NCBI GenBank assembly: GCA_012513195.1
Contig: JAAZCR010000180.1
Coordinates: forward strand, 1-9,036
Length of the DNA stretch: 9,036 nucleotides
Origin: Bacilli bacterium
GTDB lineage: Bacteria > Bacillota_I > Bacilli_A > Haloplasmatales > Haloplasmataceae
Direction: 5' to 3'
The translations under genes were made by a program, and so were the position numbers. Under the pieces are notes generated by a model. It had not been told where the DNA came from. It saw only the letters and a list, made by a program, of their open reading frames with translations, and made no database searches. This document shows, in pieces, positions 1 through 6,896 of this stretch (the first letter of the stretch is position 1; the number at the start of each line of letters is the position of its first letter).

Positions 1-1120
1 ATAAACGGAATATTTCTCTCGTATTATTAGCGATTAATGTTTTCGCAATATCCTTATTCATTGCTTCTTCTAAACTCATTGGATAATTCATGATGGAGAA
101 TAAGGCGGTCATTCCTATATCATGCATTGCATAGGCTTCTTCCATTAAACCACCACACAAACCGATTACAGGAATGTTATATTTTTTTCCTAACTTCGTT
201 ACTCCATAAGGTACTTTACCCATTAGGGATTGGTAATCCATCTTGCCTTCTCCCGTGATAATTACATCAAAATTAGGGATAATTGTCTCTAAGTTTAATT
301 TATTAAGTAATAAATCAATCCCATTAACTAGTTTTGCCTTTAAAAATGTTAAAAAGGCAAATCCTAACCCACCAGCAGCACCGCTACCTTCATAATGAGC
401 ATAATCTTTACCAAAATGTTCTTTAACTACTTGGGCAAAGTTTTGTAAACCTTCATCAAGTTCAACAATCATCGCTTCATCTGCACCCTTTTGTGCGGCA
501 TAAACGTAACTAGCACCGTTATAGCCATATAAGGGATTCTTCACATCGCATAATACTTCAAACTGGCATTCTTGTAAAACACTAGGCACATTATCAGCAT
601 CAATATACTTAACACATTTTAGGGATTTTCCGCAACCATTAAGTTCTTGGTGTTTTTCATCAAAGAACTTATATCCTAGTGCTTGTAACATTCCAACACC
701 AGCATCATTAGTTGCTGACCCACCCAGACCAATAATAAAGTTCCGACAACCTCTACTTATAGCGTCAAGGATTAGTTCACCTACACCAAATGTAGTTGTA
801 ATTAGGGGATTACATTCTGCTTTCGTTAATAACGTTAGACCAGCTGCTTCCGCCATTTCAATTACGGCAGTATTATCTCCTAAGATGCCATATATAGCTT
901 TTCGTTTACGCATTAAGGGGTCATGGACCGTAACTTGTATTTTCTTCCCTCCGAAACTAGTTAAAAAACTTTCGACTGTCCCTTCCCCACCATCCGCAAT
1001 AGGTAATTTCTTTATCTGTGCATCTGGATATACTTCTTTAATTCCCTTTTCAATACTGTCACTTACTTCGATGCTCGATAAGCATCCTTTAAAAGAATCA
1101 ATGGCGATTAAGACTTTCAT
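1..1120 (-). CDS. glycerate kinase, GlxK/GarK family (3' end cut by window edge)
   Basis: This gene encodes a cytoplasmic kinase that phosphorylates D-glycerate with ATP; GarK/GlxK relatives (PF02595) make 2-phosphoglycerate, feeding lower glycolysis. I translated 373 residues from the ATG at 1120 with no stop before the window edge. The family is about 375-380 residues, so only a few codons are missing. Family signatures seen are DSFKGCLSS (8-16), PIADGGEGT (40-48), GLGGSATNDAGVGM (131-144), GSGAAGGLGFA (245-255) and GEGKMDYQSLMGK (290-302). The start is supported by a GGAG at 1130-1133, nine bases upstream. The first 23 bases overlap the end of the hydroxyacid dehydrogenase, so the two are probably translationally coupled in one operon. 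The family assignment is firm. The 2-phospho product specificity is inferred from the family, not shown. Confidence 0.93.
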   Translation of the reverse strand, partial: MKVLIAIDSFKGCLSSIEVSDSIEKGIKEVYPDAQIKKLPIADGGEGTVESFLTSFGGKKIQVTVHDPLMRKRKAIYGILGDNTAVIEMAEAAGLTLLTKAECNPLITTTFGVGELILDAISRGCRNFIIGLGGSATNDAGVGMLQALGYKFFDEKHQELNGCGKSLKCVKYIDADNVPSVLQECQFEVLCDVKNPLYGYNGASYVYAAQKGADEAMIVELDEGLQNFAQVVKEHFGKDYAHYEGSGAAGGLGFAFLTFLKAKLVNGIDLLLNKLNLETIIPNFDVIITGEGKMDYQSLMGKVPYGVTKLGKKYNIPVIGLCGGLMEEAYAMHDIGMTALFSIMNYPMSLEEAMNKDIAKTLIANNTREIFRL

Positions 1121-2078
1121 CTAACACAACTCCATTAACGACATTAATGGGATTATTATTTAAAAACGAGCGAATATTTTCTACCACAATTCTCATTAAT
1201 CGTTGGCGAGCTTCATATGGCGCCCAACCGATATGCGGGGTAATAAAAATATTTTTAGCCTTTAACAAGGGACTATCAGCATTTATAGGCTCTACACAAG
1301 CTACGTCAACACCTGCTGCATAGACTTTGCCACAATTTAACGCTTCACATAAATCCTGCTCATTGATGATTGGTCCGCGAGCAGTATTAATAATGATAAC
1401 CCCATCTTTCATTTTCGTTATTGTTTCTTTATTTATTAAATCTTTTGTTTCATTAGTTAATGGTACATGTAAAGTAATAATATCAGAAGAAGATAATAAT
1501 TCATCGAGACTAACTTGTCTACCAATTACATCATTTTTAATTGTACGATTATATACTAACACCTTCATCCCAAAGGCATTAGCGATCTCTGCAACTCTCT
1601 TACCAATACTTCCATAACCTATTATACCAATCGTTTTATCAGTTAGTTCAATTAAAGGATAATCCCAGAAACAAAAATCTTTTGAACTAATCCAGCGTCC
1701 CTTTTTTACTTCATTACTATGATGACCAACATTATGACAGATCTCTAAAAGGAGCGCAAACGCTAATTGAGCTACCGCATTTGTCGAGTATCTTGGAACG
1801 TTAGTAACTGGTATGTGTTTTTTACGGCATGCTTCGATATCGACGACATTATAACCTGTCGCTAGTACCCCAATATATTTTATATTTGGAGCTTTATTAA
1901 TAATTTCTTCTGTAATAACGGTTTTATTAGTCAAGACAATTTCTGCAGTGCCAATGCGTTCTAACACTTCTTCTGGTTTAGTACGGTCATAAACAGTTAA
2001 ATCTACTAATTCTTCTAATTCTTGCCAAGATAAATCCCCAGGATTTAAAGTATATCCATCTAAAACAACGGCTTTCAT
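1098..2078 (-). CDS. D-2-hydroxyacid dehydrogenase, probable glycerate dehydrogenase / hydroxypyruvate reductase
   Basis: This is a 326-residue NAD(P)-dependent D-2-hydroxyacid dehydrogenase of normal family length. The substrate-binding part flanks a central Rossmann domain with the dinucleotide motif GYGSIG at 154-159. The catalytic triad is visible as R234 (in NTARGP), E263 (in CVEP) and H282 (in TPHIGW). The second beta strand ends VLVYNRT (173-179) with no acidic residue, which by family experience hints at NADPH rather than NADH. The following gene is glycerate kinase, so reduction of hydroxypyruvate (or glyoxylate) to D-glycerate (or glycolate) is the most likely role; D-lactate dehydrogenase or phosphoglycerate dehydrogenase activity is less likely. 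An AGGTG sits just upstream of the ATG. The gene ends in TGA, 23 bases inside the kinase gene. The family is certain; the substrate is inferred from context. Confidence 0.88.
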   Translation of the reverse strand: MKAVVLDGYTLNPGDLSWQELEELVDLTVYDRTKPEEVLERIGTAEIVLTNKTVITEEIINKAPNIKYIGVLATGYNVVDIEACRKKHIPVTNVPRYSTNAVAQLAFALLLEICHNVGHHSNEVKKGRWISSKDFCFWDYPLIELTDKTIGIIGYGSIGKRVAEIANAFGMKVLVYNRTIKNDVIGRQVSLDELLSSSDIITLHVPLTNETKDLINKETITKMKDGVIIINTARGPIINEQDLCEALNCGKVYAAGVDVACVEPINADSPLLKAKNIFITPHIGWAPYEARQRLMRIVVENIRSFLNNNPINVVNGVVLDESLNRH

Positions 2079-2107
2079 GATATCACCTACAACTTTTTTT
2101 TATTTAT

Positions 2108-2126
2108 AACATGATTATATCATGTT
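2108..2126. promoter_or_regulatory. palindrome at the start point of the dehydrogenase/kinase promoter (candidate operator)
   Basis: Two 8-base arms, AACATGAT and ATCATGTT, are separated by three bases. The element lies just downstream of the best -10 box, spans the expected transcription start (about 2122), and itself contains a second TATAAT on the minus strand at 2114-2119. A regulator bound here would block initiation. The regulator type cannot be told from the sequence, and it differs from the palindrome at 5522-5539. Confidence 0.5.
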
Positions 2127-2128
2127 TA

Positions 2129-2156
2129 ATTATAAGTGTAGTGTTAAAAATGTAAA
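2129..2156 (-). promoter_or_regulatory. sigma-A-type promoter of the hydroxyacid dehydrogenase - glycerate kinase unit
   Basis: On the minus strand a TTTACA -35 box (2151-2156) is followed after 16 bases by a perfect TATAAT -10 box (2129-2134). The expected start point is near 2122, giving a leader of roughly 45 bases to the ATG at 2078. The -35 box lies inside one arm of the upstream gene's terminator. An alternative TATAAT at 2114-2119 has no good -35 box at normal spacing. Confidence 0.6.
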
Positions 2157-2183
2157 AGTTGGAGTTTCCTCCAACTTTTACAT
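2146..2183 (-). terminator. intrinsic terminator of the GH94 gene
   Basis: A perfect 15-bp stem (2169-2183 pairing with 2150-2164) closes a four-base GAAA loop on the minus strand. The stem leads directly into a run of five Ts (2146-2150). The TAA stop codon of the GH94 gene (2178-2180) lies within the first arm, so the hairpin starts inside the coding sequence. It separates the glucan genes from the glycerate genes. Confidence 0.88.
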
Positions 2184-5100
2184 ATATACATCAATAATGT
2201 TTTCCTCATCATTTAGTAGATTTCTATCAATTAGCGCACCACCGAGTCGATATTTGTTTTCTAAACGCTTGAAAGCTACTTCTTTTCCATTTATTACGAT
2301 ACGCTTAACTCGTTCCTCATGAATATGGTAATAAATCTTAAGTGGTTTTGCATTAAAGCGATAAGTAAAGGTTAGGCCATCCAGCTCTTTAGGTAGCACA
2401 GGATCTAACACTAAATCATTTTGATAAGTTCTTATACCTAAGACATTTGCGATTAATTGATTCAAGTAAATACCAGGACCACTTGAGTAGATACGCCAGC
2501 CACCTTTTACACCGATTTCTCCTGTCTTTAACTTATCGAAGTCTCGGCGTGCTTCATAGCGGTCGTAGAAATTACCATCACTGCTTGAGAAGTAAGTATT
2601 ACTTTGGCGTGGTATTGCGTTAGGTACATAGGCTTGGATATTGATTGGATTAACCTTGAGCAACCCTTCATATGCATCCTTAGCCTTACCAACCTTGGCC
2701 ATCGCCTCAATATAGCGTATGTGGGCGTGAACATAGAGTAAACCAATTTCTCGACCGAAGTTAGCTGCTGTTTCTGCTCTTGTGAAGTAAGTATTAATAC
2801 CGCCTTTATATTGCACGGGTCGATCCATTAATCTTACTCCGTCTAAGTGTTTAAACTTCGCTTCTATTAATTGATAGAATGGCTCTACTTGTTCATTAGC
2901 GAAGATTTCGCTAATGAAACCACGGTTGAATGGTAAGAGTCTATAGGATACTCCTGTTTCTTTATCCTCTGGATGCAAGATGTATTTAATATTTTTATCG
3001 AAGAGAATAAATCCTGCAGGTATACCATTTCTAATTAAATACTTATTGAAATCAAAACGGATTTTATCCGTTAGCTCTTTTAATTCTTGAGCATACGCAG
3101 CATCATATTCCTTTAAGGCTTCTTGTAGATACATAAAGGCTTCATATGTTAGGGCGACAGTCCAACCACTTACCATTTGTTTTGTCAAGGCTTTATTTGC
3201 TGGTTGTAAAGTATCATCCCAATCCCCACCCCCGTAACAAGATAAACTTGTACCAGGAATGAAACTATCGATGATCGCTTTAATCTGTCTTCTAATATGG
3301 TCGTATAAGGTTTCTTGTAACTCGGTAAATTCGCCTTTATCCCTATCAAGGTAAGGTAGAACTTCATCTAAAATGGTGTAGTCTTTGGTCGCAAGAAGAT
3401 ACATGGCAAGCAATCTTAATGGCCATACAATGATATCACCATGGGAATCATGGGCGAAAATACTATAGTATTTATCAAACATAAACCATTGTGGGAAGTC
3501 TCCATTTTGAATAAACTCCCGTTGGTATACTTTACAAATGATATCTCTTATAACCGCAAACTTTTGCGTAACCATGAAGAGTTCTGCTGGTCCCTGACAT
3601 ACGTCTCTTGTTCCCCAGGCCGCACCATTATATTGTTCCAGTCCGTGCGGAGAGGCATAATGAATTAGCGCATTATGACAGTACCACCGTGCTAGATCAT
3701 TAAATGTATCAATTTCTTCTTTGCGTTCATTATTAATTTCTAAATGGAAATGGTTAAGTACCTCATCAATAAATTTACGGAATTTTTCTTCTTCACCTTG
3801 TAAATCAAATGGTTTTACTTCTAAATCTTTACCATCAATTAACCCTTGTATTCGTAGTTCAATCTTATCTGTATCATTAAACTCAAGTACCACTAAAGGT
3901 TCATGGCGATTAACTTGATCAGTAAAGAACCGTTCATCAAAGTGATAAGTAAAATCGTGGGTTGATATTAATTTATATGTTAAATTAGGATATTTACTTG
4001 CGCTTAATGTACATAGATCAGGATAAAATCTCATTTCTTTATTATGTACTTCGTATAAGAAAGGAGTTTCATATTCACTTGAACCTAAAACAAGATGATT
4101 AGTCAACAAGAATTGATATTTCTTCCCTTTCTCACTTTCAACAAGGAGAATTTGTTCAGGGCGGTCATAGGCAATCATGGAAGTAATTGTGAGGATATCA
4201 TCATCAAACTTATAAACCCATTTCGCGTAGTTTAGCCCTAACTCATAGACGGAAGGTACGCCAAGTAGTTTATACTCATCATTGATTTTGACAAATAAAC
4301 GTTGACCAGTTATTTTCTTTACATTAAGAGGATTACGTATATTACTTAAGAATTTATGAAAATTTGTATTACCGACAACAACATGACAGTTGAAGACACC
4401 AAAAATATAATTGGTTGAGGAAAGAATATTATCGCGGACAAATAAACTATCACCGTTAAGCAACATATGCCCATGTGGTCTTTCAACCAAACGCTCTTTT
4501 GATTGGAGGACCACATGGATATAGTTGCCTACAAAAAAGGAGAGGAGATAATTTTGGTCTTTTTCAATGTGGCGTTTTTCGGAATATAGTTTATTTATTT
4601 CGTCATTATCAAGAGGTAAACCAGTTAAAACATTGTTAATATTTATAGACAGTTGAAGTTGGGTACTCTTTTCTTCATCGAATGGTTTAAAGACAACACC
4701 TTTATATGCATTAACTACTTTATCAAAATAGCGGATATCTTCACTTACTTCATAAATGCTATCTTCATATAAACCATAAAAGATGAAAGTTGCTTTGTCA
4801 GATAGATTAATACGTTCTGATTGTAAACTGGTATAGGCAAATTCATATTGATAATTACGATTTTCTAGTTGATCACTAAAAAGGGCTTGAGGTTCGTTAG
4901 TTAATTTATAATCTAAACCAAAGAATTGAAACCCATCAGTGGCATATCCAACTGTTTTGGTTAATGAACCTTGTTGGAGATAATGTGGTACCCCTTGATT
5001 TTGTCTTGTACATACAGTATAGCCTAACTCATTTGTAAATACTCGATGATCAAGATATTGGCATACATATGCTTCATTGCTGAGGATACTACCAGGATGA

Positions 5101-5495
5101 GCTAATCCAACATCTTGTCCATAGATAATATCGATTGTTTGATTATTTTTATGATGATTTACTACTTCAATCGTCCAAAACCAGATATTTTCTAATACAG
5201 TTAAGACTACAGTATATTGGAGGTTACGAAACTCACCTTTATAATAAACTTGATTATCTTCAACATAAAAACGGCTAGGTGAGTTTATCCCTATTAATCT
5301 TGTATAATAAATCTTATCATCTTCAAATAACCGTAAATATAAATTACTAGCACTGCCTTCTAAATTAGTACCAGTTAAGAGATTAATTTGGACATTATCT
5401 TTTGTGATATTACGAACATCACCACTATCGAGGATCTGAAAGACAATGCCCCCTTTTGTGACAGGATATGTTTTAATAGTGTTAAGATATTTCAT
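2178..5495 (-). CDS. GH94 phosphorylase, probable 1,2-beta-oligoglucan (sophorooligosaccharide) phosphorylase
   Basis: This 1105-residue protein has no signal peptide, so it is cytoplasmic. It should phosphorolyse beta-1,2-linked glucans to alpha-glucose 1-phosphate and a shortened chain, saving ATP compared with hydrolysis. Roughly the first 580 residues look like beta-sandwich regions. The (alpha/alpha)6 catalytic domain follows, with YNGAAWGTRDVCQGP (about 622-637), HGD at 685-687, and GGGDWDDT ending at 762. D761 aligns with the general-acid Asp of cellobiose phosphorylase (W-N-D-C). The GGWRIYSSGPGIY stretch (about 998-1010) is in the position of the phosphate-binding region. The length matches standalone SOGP enzymes such as Listeria Lin1839 (about 1100 residues) rather than cellobiose phosphorylases (about 800) or giant cyclic glucan synthases. 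The neighbouring GH144 lipoprotein and permease support the substrate. The ATG at 5495 is preferred over one at 5501 because of its ribosome binding site. The gene has its own promoter and operator. Confidence 0.87.
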   Translation of the reverse strand: MKYLNTIKTYPVTKGGIVFQILDSGDVRNITKDNVQINLLTGTNLEGSASNLYLRLFEDDKIYYTRLIGINSPSRFYVEDNQVYYKGEFRNLQYTVVLTVLENIWFWTIEVVNHHKNNQTIDIIYGQDVGLAHPGSILSNEAYVCQYLDHRVFTNELGYTVCTRQNQGVPHYLQQGSLTKTVGYATDGFQFFGLDYKLTNEPQALFSDQLENRNYQYEFAYTSLQSERINLSDKATFIFYGLYEDSIYEVSEDIRYFDKVVNAYKGVVFKPFDEEKSTQLQLSININNVLTGLPLDNDEINKLYSEKRHIEKDQNYLLSFFVGNYIHVVLQSKERLVERPHGHMLLNGDSLFVRDNILSSTNYIFGVFNCHVVVGNTNFHKFLSNIRNPLNVKKITGQRLFVKINDEYKLLGVPSVYELGLNYAKWVYKFDDDILTITSMIAYDRPEQILLVESEKGKKYQFLLTNHLVLGSSEYETPFLYEVHNKEMRFYPDLCTLSASKYPNLTYKLISTHDFTYHFDERFFTDQVNRHEPLVVLEFNDTDKIELRIQGLIDGKDLEVKPFDLQGEEEKFRKFIDEVLNHFHLEINNERKEEIDTFNDLARWYCHNALIHYASPHGLEQYNGAAWGTRDVCQGPAELFMVTQKFAVIRDIICKVYQREFIQNGDFPQWFMFDKYYSIFAHDSHGDIIVWPLRLLAMYLLATKDYTILDEVLPYLDRDKGEFTELQETLYDHIRRQIKAIIDSFIPGTSLSCYGGGDWDDTLQPANKALTKQMVSGWTVALTYEAFMYLQEALKEYDAAYAQELKELTDKIRFDFNKYLIRNGIPAGFILFDKNIKYILHPEDKETGVSYRLLPFNRGFISEIFANEQVEPFYQLIEAKFKHLDGVRLMDRPVQYKGGINTYFTRAETAANFGREIGLLYVHAHIRYIEAMAKVGKAKDAYEGLLKVNPINIQAYVPNAIPRQSNTYFSSSDGNFYDRYEARRDFDKLKTGEIGVKGGWRIYSSGPGIYLNQLIANVLGIRTYQNDLVLDPVLPKELDGLTFTYRFNAKPLKIYYHIHEERVKRIVINGKEVAFKRLENKYRLGGALIDRNLLNDEENIIDVYM

Positions 5496-5501
5496 GCACA
5501 T

Positions 5502-5506
5502 CCCTC
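5502..5506 (-). promoter_or_regulatory. ribosome binding site deciding the GH94 start
   Basis: GAGGG on the minus strand ends six bases before the ATG at 5495. The in-frame ATG at 5501 touches this site directly and would have no usable spacer, so initiation at 5495 is favoured. Confidence 0.65.
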
Positions 5507-5521
5507 GATTCTAAAAATTTA

Positions 5522-5539
5522 AATCGAAACGTTTCGATT
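5522..5539. promoter_or_regulatory. 18-bp perfect palindrome, LacI-type operator
   Basis: AATCGAAACGTTTCGATT is a perfect palindrome with a central CG, the form typical of LacI-family operators. It lies at about +4 to +21 relative to the start predicted from the promoter at 5550-5578, a position where a bound repressor blocks transcription. The ligand is presumably a beta-1,2-gluco-oligosaccharide or another signal of glucan supply. The regulator gene is not in the window. A further half-site (TCGATT on the plus strand) lies at 5505-5510. Confidence 0.75.
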
Positions 5540-5549
5540 GTTATATAAA

Positions 5550-5578
5550 ATTATACAATAATAAGCAAAAAATGTAAA
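5550..5578 (-). promoter_or_regulatory. sigma-A-type promoter of the GH94 phosphorylase gene
   Basis: On the minus strand a TTTACA -35 box (5573-5578) and a perfect TATAAT -10 box (5550-5555) are separated by exactly 17 bases. The expected start is near 5543, giving a leader of about 48 bases that holds the palindromic operator. The -35 box begins only three bases after the stop codon of the GH144 gene. There is no convincing terminator between the two genes, so the phosphorylase may be read both from here and from the upstream operon. Confidence 0.75.
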
Positions 5579-5581
5579 CTG

Positions 5582-6895
5582 TTAATCTTCATATATCGTA
5601 GTAAATTCTAAATTTATGATTGCTTGTTGAATATATTCATTTTTCATAAATGTCTTCCAGACAAACTCATCGCGATAATTTTGCAACATGAGAAGCGTGA
5701 TACCCTTATTGATGCCAATCACATTAGATGCAATCCACGGGGTTTTTCCTTCAAAGTTATAACTATCTTTGTAACCATATTTACCTTTAAGCCATTCTAT
5801 GGTTTCAAAATAGCGGATTGCTTCTTTTACTTCTTTTTCGAGAAACACGATGGAACCAATCGCACCACTTGGTGGAATTGTACCATCATTTTTGTGCGCA
5901 TCATCAGTGTAACCTGATGGTTTCGCTCCATATAAGCCACTATAGCCATTTGGTCCATCACATGCGGTCATTCCCCATGAATTTTCACTAAACGTTTTAA
6001 ATTGATTGGCCATATCAATGGCGTATTGACGATTTGCGATAGTTGCGTGCACCGAGTTTTCAAACCAATTAACACCTTGTTTATCAACGATATCCCGAAA
6101 ATCAATCCAAGCATGTGAATATTGATACGTGAAAAGAGAGCCAAACCAAGAATGAATAAAGGGTTCACCCTTATACGCTCTTCGATCACGTATAAAGCTA
6201 TAATACACAACTGGATCAATACGATAAGTTTCATTAGGAGTACCACTGGCTAAAAAGTATAGTATTAACTGTTCGGCATAGAAATCCCAATGACCTTGAA
6301 AACTTGGTGTTCGATCCGGATAATAGGACATGTAAAACATATTTTTATTTTTATCTACAAACCAGTTCCAATTTACACGTTCGTACAATTCAGATGCTAA
6401 CGTCTTTACTTCATCGCCAAAATATTCACCTACAAACAATACCCCTGCCATAAGAAGGGCTGTGTCAATACTTGATACTTCAGAGTTCCATTCTCTCTTA
6501 CCTGTATTAATATTGACAAAGTGATAGTAAAAGCCGTTATGATGCTCTATATTTCTTAGTGTATGTAAAGTACCAATTACCCGTGTTTTACCTTCGTCAT
6601 AGGTAATCCAGCCATTTTCAATTCCAATTGGAATCGCTGTTAAGCCAAAGCCTACGCTTGCGATTGACGCAATGCTGGAATTGTCTGGATAACGGTCTCT
6701 AATGAGACCGTATCCAGGACTATCTGGGTCGGTATTCGCTTGTTCATAGAAGAAATAGAAAGATTTTTCCATTTCTTCTAAAATTGCTTGTTCAATAAAC
6801 TTATCATCTTCATTGGTGGTTTTCTTTCCCCACTCACAACTAATAAGAGTAAACATACTAACAATTACTAATATAACTAATGGTAGTTTTTTCAT
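5582..6895 (-). CDS. lipoprotein GH144-family beta-1,2-glucanase (PF10091)
   Basis: This 437-residue protein begins with a lipoprotein signal peptide: KK, a hydrophobic stretch, then the lipobox LISC with C20 as the lipidated residue. The mature enzyme is therefore tethered to the outer face of the cell membrane. The rest is an (alpha/alpha)6-type PF10091 domain with family motifs YGLIRDRYP (62-70), SVGFGLTAIPIGIENGWI (80-97), WNSEVSSIDTALLMAG (136-151), HWDFYAEQLILYFLASG (202-218), FTYQYSHAWIDFRD (255-268), WGMTACDGPNGYSG (307-320) and DGTIPPSGAIGSI (337-349). E139, D144 and E208 are acidic residues in the motifs where catalytic residues would be expected, but I cannot assign roles. GH144 members cut beta-1,2-glucan either internally or to release sophorose from the chain end; the sequence does not decide which. 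The upstream permease stop codon is one base from this ATG, so translation is coupled. Confidence 0.85.
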   Translation of the reverse strand: MKKLPLVILVIVSMFTLISCEWGKKTTNEDDKFIEQAILEEMEKSFYFFYEQANTDPDSPGYGLIRDRYPDNSSIASIASVGFGLTAIPIGIENGWITYDEGKTRVIGTLHTLRNIEHHNGFYYHFVNINTGKREWNSEVSSIDTALLMAGVLFVGEYFGDEVKTLASELYERVNWNWFVDKNKNMFYMSYYPDRTPSFQGHWDFYAEQLILYFLASGTPNETYRIDPVVYYSFIRDRRAYKGEPFIHSWFGSLFTYQYSHAWIDFRDIVDKQGVNWFENSVHATIANRQYAIDMANQFKTFSENSWGMTACDGPNGYSGLYGAKPSGYTDDAHKNDGTIPPSGAIGSIVFLEKEVKEAIRYFETIEWLKGKYGYKDSYNFEGKTPWIASNVIGINKGITLLMLQNYRDEFVWKTFMKNEYIQQAIINLEFTTIYED

Positions 6896-6896
6896 A

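Noticed and set aside
1098..1100. Reading TGA as tryptophan (genetic code 4), given the low GC content
   Set aside because: The dehydrogenase ends sensibly at this TGA at normal family length, and the conserved tryptophans checked are all TGG.
5496..5501. Start of the GH94 protein at the ATG at 5501
   Set aside because: The GAGGG ribosome binding site abuts this ATG without a spacer but is correctly placed for the ATG at 5495.
5522..5539. The palindrome followed by a T-rich stretch as a terminator after the GH144 gene
   Set aside because: A hairpin here would have only about 7 AT-rich pairs, the following Ts are interrupted by TAAA, and it lies downstream of a good promoter. The perfect symmetry with central CG fits an operator better.
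5624..5917. Plus-strand open frames of 60-100 codons, such as this one and those at 885-1124, 1327-1617 and 8353-8655
   Set aside because: They lie antisense to well-supported minus-strand genes, have no family resemblance and reflect AT-rich shadow frames.
5582..6895. The lipoprotein as the solute-binding protein of the transporter
   Set aside because: Its lipobox and size of 437 residues would allow this, but the motifs throughout (HAWIDFRD, TACDGPNGYSG) are those of the PF10091/GH144 enzyme family.
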